From Chrysochromulina parva (Eukaryota; Haptophyta; Prymnesiales; Chrysochromulinaceae), in contig PJAB01000314.1 of NCBI GenBank assembly GCA_002887195.1, positions 1 to 29,943 of the forward strand: a stretch of DNA of 29,943 nt. The letters run 5' to 3'. The position numbers were made by a program, and so were the translations under genes. Under the pieces are notes generated by a model. It saw only the letters and a list, made by a program, of their open reading frames with translations. It had not been told where the DNA came from and did no database searches. Shown here piece after piece: positions 25,938-29,943 of this stretch; position 1 is the first letter of the stretch, and each line of letters opens with the position of its first letter.

Positions 25938-28900
25938 AGGCTCGCGCCTTTCGCTCGGTCGGACGGCCGCATCGCTCGCCACGCCGGCGACCCAGCAGCC
26001 CGCGGCCCTTCCGCGCCCACGGCCAACGCCTCGGATGGAGCGTCCGTGGCTGGCCGACCGTGCGCGCGCCAGGGAGAGGGTGGGCGCGAGCGCGGGGAAC
26101 GGCGGCGCCGACTTCGCCGTGGAGATCTTCGAGGGGCCGCCGGTGCTTGAGGAGGGGGCGCCGCAACACGAGGAGCGGCCCGAGTGGGACTCCACGCCCT
26201 ACGTACCTCCCCCGACGGAAGACGCTCAGGGTACCGAAGCGGATGAGGACGAGCACGATGCCGCGCCGCTGGGGCGCGAGCGCCGTCCACCGCCGACGGC
26301 GCCCGCGGCGCCCGCGGCGCAGCCACACAGTCGAGGGCCGGCGAGGACGGCCGAGGCTTCTGCTGAGCGACTAGCGGCGCCGCTCGCGCCCGTCGCCGCC
26401 CTGCCCGCCACCGCGCCGCCTGCTCCCCCCGCCGCCGCGCCTGCCACGCATGCAAAGGCGCCGCAGCGACCGGACAAGGCCATGACCCTCCCCACTGGTA
26501 CTGGTGTGGTGCGCCCGCTGTCGGCGGTACCCACCACGGCGCTGTCGGCGAGCACCGCGGCCTCGCGCGTGCTGTCCGTGGCCGAGGCGGCCGAGGAGGC
26601 TGCAGAGGAGGCAGAGGCGGCAAGCTACGCGTTCGCTCAGGGCGGCTATGCTGACGAGGGTGGCGATTCGCACGAGGTGGACGGCCACGAGGACGGACGA
26701 GAGTACCGCGAAGAGTATGGCGAGGAGGACGCGGCGGTTGGAGCTCGCACGGGCGAGGTTGGAGCTCGCACGGGCGAGGTTGGAGCTCGCACGGGCGAGG
26801 TTGGAGCTCGCACGGGTGGGGATGAGGATGCGTGGGAGGTGGGCTATGACGATCAGGATGGCGGTCCCGCCGAAGCAGGGGACGAGCTGGCAGACGAAAG
26901 GGAGGAGGCGGCGATGACGGCGGCTCTCGAACGCGAAAAGGCGGCGGCGGCAGCAGCGGGGGCGGCGGCATATGCGGAGGCGGCGGCAGAGGCGGAGGCG
27001 GCGGCAGAGGCGGAGGCGAAGGCGGAGGCGGAGGCGGAGGCGGAGTTAGAAGCGGCAGAGGCAGAGGCGGCGGCTGCCCTCCTAGCGGAGGCGGAAGCGG
27101 AGTTGGAAGCAGAGGCAGCCCTGGCAGAGGCCGAGGCGGTAGCGGAGGCGGCTCTGGCGGAGGCCGAGGCGGTGGAGCAGCAGGGCCTCGCCTCCGCCCA
27201 TGAAGCAGTCGAGGAGCATGTCAGCGCCCTTGCCTCCTCGAGGGCGCATTCGCGGGCAACCCCGCCCCTGGCCCAGCTGCCCGTGACTGTGCACGTGGCT
27301 GAGCTGCCCGTGGCGGTCCTCAGCCCGGGGACTGGCGACGGTTGCGCGGGTCTCGAGAGCGAGAGGGGCGCCGGGCTGGGTGCCGATCCAGACGCCTGGC
27401 TCGACTTTACGCGACTTCACAGCTCGACTTCACAGCTCGACTTTACGCCGCCCGCTGCTCCTGCCGCCCATCCTCCGGGAGGGGGCGGGAGGGGGCACGG
27501 CGGCGCGGCGGCAGGTCAAGGGGGTGGTCCGACGGGGTCGAATGCGCCCGGCACGGCGCCTCAAGGGGGTGGTCCGACGGGGTCGAATGCGCCCGGCATG
27601 GCGCCCGTCACGGCCGTTGCCCTTGGCGGTTTCGGCCCGCGGGCTGCTGCGGCCGTTGGCAAGGGTGGCCGCGGTGCCGCCGTCTCGTCTGCCGCCGCCT
27701 CGTCTGTTGCCGCCTCGAGCGCCGCCGCCTCGAGCACCGCCGCCTCGTCGCGCCTGCCTGCGCCCATGCCCAGACAAATTCCGCAATCGGCGCAGCTCGC
27801 CGTCGCCGCGGTGCTCAACGCGCCGCTGCCGCCGCCGCTGCCGCTGCCGCTGCCACCACCGGTACGCTCGCCGCCGCGGCCGCCCGGGACGCCGCCGGCA
27901 GAGCGCTCGTTGGTGCGCGTGCGTGAGGCGGAGTCGCGCGTGGCAGCTCTAGAAGCCGAGCTGGGGCGCAGCCAGGCAAGCGCGTCACAGTTGCAGTCCA
28001 AGGTGCGCGCCCTGGCCAAGCGGGACGTCGAGCTCCGGCGCGAGGCGGAGGCGACGAATGCCGAGCTCGCCACGACGCGCGCGAAGGTCTCCCAGCTCGA
28101 GGCCCGCTGCCAGCAGCTTCACGCAGCGTGCGTGAGCGGCTCGAACGCCGATGCCAACCTCAAGGCACGCGAGCGGGTGCTCGAGCACCAGCGCCAGTCG
28201 GTGGCACAGCGCGAGCGGGAGGCGGAGGCGCGAGAGGCCGAGGTGGCGCAGCGCGAGGCAGCGCTTGAGGCGGCCGAGGCAGCGCTCGAGGCGTCGCGGC
28301 ACGAAGCGCACGCGGCGCACGTGGCGGCCGAGGTGGCCGCCGAGGTGGCGGTGCACATGGAGCGGCTCGAGCAGGAGCACGCCGAGCAGCTTGGGCGCCT
28401 CGAGGAGCGCTCGGTGCTCGCGCTCGAGCGGCACCGGCAGCAGCTTGGGCAGCGCGACGCCGACCTCCTCGCCGCGCGGGCCGAGAGCGCGCAGTACAAG
28501 GCCGAGGCCGAGCGCGCGCGCGCCGAGGCCGAGCGCGCGTGCGCCGAGGCCGAGCGCGCCGCGACGCAGCTGGAGCGGGCGGCGCGCCAGGCGGAGCTCG
28601 CACGCCCTGAGGTGGAGCGCGCTGCGTCCGCTCAGCTGATGCACGCGCGCCAGCTGCAGGTGGCCGAGGGGGCGCGTCGGGCGGCCGAAGCCGAGGCTGC
28701 CAAACGAGAGATGCTCCTCAAGGCTCTGCGCGCCAAGGACGCTGTGGGTGCCCACGAGGACGCTGTGGGTGCGCCGCTGCGCTACGGGATCGAGCGTGGC
28801 GGCGGCGCGCCGATAGCATCACTCGCGCTGGGCGATCTACCCGCGCTGCCGCCGGCTGAGTCGTCCGACGACGACACGTTGCTGCAGCCAACAGGGAGCG

Positions 28901-29313
28901 ACGGCGCCGCACCATTCGGCGCTACTGCGGCGGCCGCTGCGGCGGGCGCGCCGTCGAGTCACGTACGTGACGTAGGACGCCCCGCCGCCGCGGGGCTGCA
29001 CAACATGCTGCCCCCGCGCGCGCGTCTCGATGGGACGTCGATCATGTCGACCGTGCCGCCCGGCGCCCCTCGCTCGCTCGCCTCTCCGCCGTCGCCCTCG
29101 CATCCGCTGTCGACGCGCGGCTCGGCCATCGGGTGGGCTGGCGCCATGCCGCGAACGCCGCCCTCACCAGGCATGCCCGAGGAGGCGGGCGACGTCGTCG
29201 ACCTGCTCGCCGCGTGCAACGCCTACGTGGACAACATCGTGGCCGAGAACCAGCGCATGCGCTCGAAGCTGCTTTCATGCCGCTCGCGCCAGAGCACAAG
29301 CACGGGTATTTGA
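23506..29313 (+). CDS. CLASP/TOG-domain microtubule protein with coiled-coil C terminus
   Basis: Removing introns 23620-23688 and 25510-25587 leaves 1886 residues. The N-terminal HEAT/TOG-like domain covers roughly residues 5-240 (LVRQNVLRPLPALLHKCG, VVPHLAERLADNDMGVRTLA). After a Pro/Gly-rich linker, a CLASP_N-type TOG domain (about 24,930-25,720) has WQERAAAMRRVHGLLLG, LQLTDLRSKCVKLACDVIAE, IADAADQCIRQLL and ALTDAGSEVRTAARAAFLAF. A long disordered Ala/Pro/Glu-rich region with tandem repeats follows, then a coiled coil (about 27,905-28,745). The C terminus is a conserved-looking helix (VVDLLAACNAYVDNIVAENQ). CLASP-type TOGs bind tubulin and promote microtubule rescue; the same domain occurs in ciliary TOGARAM/crescerin, so a flagellar role is an alternative. 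It is head-to-head with the filamin gene. Confidence 0.88.
23620..23688 (+). other. Intron 1 of the CLASP gene (69 nt, GTGCGC donor)
   Basis: Donor AAG|GTGCGC at 23620 and acceptor GTGCGCAG|GAG at 23688, phase 0, with CTGAC about 25 nt before the acceptor. The length is 3n, so the frame is open across it. Splicing gives VPSPK|ELDSILSAL, removing an Arg-rich, low-quality stretch. It has no introner core and no exon duplication. Confidence 0.6.
25510..25587 (+). mobile_element. Introner-like intron A in CLASP gene (78 nt)
   Basis: Donor GAG|GTGCGC at 25510, acceptor CCCCACAG|GTGCGC at 25587, phase 0. Positions 25510-25539 are identical to 25588-25617, the first 30 nt of the next exon (coding VRTAARAAFL). 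The rest, about 25543-25587, is the 45-nt core with GCATGC, a CTCAC branch-point-like motif, pyrimidine tract and CACAG. Splicing restores the uninterrupted TOG helix SEVRTAARAAFLAFEG. Perfect duplication suggests recent gain. It is 3n and stop-free, so retention would add 26 residues. Confidence 0.82.
25890..25940 (+). repeat. GGC/GCG run encoding polyglycine-polyalanine
   Basis: A long stretch of GGC/GCG triplets in the CLASP linker encodes five Gly followed by about fourteen Ala. Slippage-prone low complexity. Confidence 0.85.
26737..26820 (+). repeat. 4 x 21-nt tandem repeat (VGARTGE)
   Basis: Units 26737-26757, 26758-26778, 26779-26799 and 26800-26820. The first three are identical and the fourth differs at its end. 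Encodes VGARTGE four times in the disordered region of the CLASP protein. High identity indicates recent expansion. Confidence 0.93.
26953..27180 (+). repeat. GCGGAGGCG-rich repeat encoding Ala/Glu tract
   Basis: Degenerate GAGGCG units encode a long AEAEAE-type tract, likely a single charged alpha helix, within the CLASP protein. Confidence 0.8.
27517..27606 (+). repeat. 2 x 45-nt tandem duplication
   Basis: Positions 27517-27561 and 27562-27606 are near-identical (a few differences at the 3' ends) and encode QGGGPTGSNAPGTAP twice. In-frame recent duplication in the disordered part of the CLASP protein. Confidence 0.92.
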
Positions 29314-29943
29314 CTCCTTATGGCGCCGGGCAAGTAGATTACGGTGGAGGGAGGCTCTTCTCACGCGTGGGACGTGCTCGTTTGCGGACCACTTCCTGCT
29401 CGAAAGTAGTTGGGGCCCAAGCGAGGCAAGCTCGCGGAAGGATATATGCATATATGCAGAGTGTGGCGCGGCGGAGGGGCGGTCGCGGGGAGCGACTCCC
29501 TCCGGCTCCGCTCCGGCGCGGGGTGCGTGTGTGCAGATCCCCAAGCGATCGCGCGCCGGAGCGGAGCGAGAAGAGTGCGTTAGTTTTGTGGCGTCTGGGG
29601 AAATGCTCGCTATGCCATTGCCCGCGCGACGGGTCGAGAAGGGTACGCGGTAGCTTGTTTTTAACGCGGACGTCCGGTCGTCGCGTCGAACCCCGCTGCT
29701 CCGAGCTCCCACGTCCGGGCGTGGGGAAATCCGCTTGACACTGTGGATCCCACTGAACGCCGCAGCCCCTTGTTGGCCGTGCGGTCGACTCAGCCACGTC
29801 AAAGTTGACGAGGAGAGCGGCGGGCGCTTCCACGGTTTTTGTCAAACACAAATTAGGAAACAACCTTCACACAGCCCGCATGCATGCCAGGCATGCCGCC
29901 GACACTTAGTGGTGTGTATTCCCTCACTTAAAGGGGTGAGACC
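29314..29943. other. Downstream region of the CLASP gene, no gene recognised
   Basis: 630 bp to the window end. It holds the palindrome ATATATGCATATAT (29442-29455), a large inverted repeat (29505-29567) and a moderately GC-rich remainder. Several overlapping frames are open on both strands, but none has a motif or clear codon bias. Confidence 0.45.
29505..29567. repeat. 16-bp perfect inverted repeat with 31-nt loop
   Basis: Arms 29505-29520 and 29552-29567 are exact reverse complements (GCTCCGCTCCGGCGCG and its complement). Imperfect pairing continues about ten bases outward. It lies about 190 bp after the CLASP stop, so it may be a 3' UTR hairpin or terminator, or a foldback remnant. Confidence 0.75.

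Noticed and set aside
25724..26971. 415-codon Pro/Arg-rich minus-strand frame
   Set aside because: Antisense to the Ala/Gly/Pro-rich linker of the CLASP gene; composition is exactly the complement of that repeat-rich sequence.

Overview
This is nuclear DNA of a GC-rich, gene-dense eukaryotic microalga. A haptophyte (possibly a pavlovophyte) fits best. The reasons are a cytochrome-b5-fused front-end fatty acid desaturase, two proteins with signal-peptide-plus-transit-peptide N termini typical of secondary plastids, many cytoskeletal or flagellar-type proteins, short GT-AG introns and strong third-position GC. Pelagophytes and other secondary-plastid algae are not excluded. I see no bacterial operon features, tRNA, rRNA or CRISPR.

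Layout: (1) 1-995, minus: 5' part of a putative EF-hand protein that runs off the window, with one intron. (2) 1591-2997, minus: coiled-coil protein with a 4x30-nt coding repeat. (3) 3243-4502, plus: cytochrome b5/front-end desaturase. (4) 5290-6035, minus: plastid-type coiled-coil plus SAP-domain protein, two exons. (5) 6414-6974, minus: plastid-targeted NTF2/SnoaL-like protein. (6) 7202-9337, plus: long coiled coil with Sfi1-like Trp motifs. (7) 10184-11527, plus: SGNH/GDSL hydrolase with a C-terminal membrane anchor. (8) 11783-14128, plus: type II membrane protein, perhaps a glycosyltransferase, with an unsafe 3' gene model. (9) 14313-15644, minus: acidic, Gly/Ser/Arg-tailed protein. (10) 15833-17866, plus: lipid-anchored MORN-repeat protein with a degenerate ZZ finger. 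(11) 18338-23429, minus: about eight filamin repeats in five exons. (12) 23506-29313, plus: CLASP/TOG-domain protein with a coiled-coil C terminus. Genes 2/3, 5/6, 9/10 and 11/12 are head-to-head pairs on 76-246 bp spacers.

The most unusual content is a family of introner-like introns confined to the filamin/CLASP pair. Four introns end in a nearly identical 45-nt core carrying a branch-point-like CTCAC, a pyrimidine tract and CACAG. In three of them the 5' part of the intron is a 30-45-nt direct copy of the exon that follows, so the target duplication supplies the 5' splice site and the inserted core supplies the 3' splice site. All copies lie in the sense direction of their host gene. Removing the introns from the filamin gene gives a 4629-nt open frame that restores filamin motifs across the junctions. 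A recurrent 5' splice site GTGCGC is shared by ordinary and introner-type introns.

Functionally, the EF-hand, Sfi1-like, MORN, filamin and CLASP proteins suggest cytoskeletal, flagellar or membrane-linked roles; the desaturase, SGNH hydrolase and plastid proteins suggest lipid and plastid biology. No operon-like pathway logic is expected or seen.
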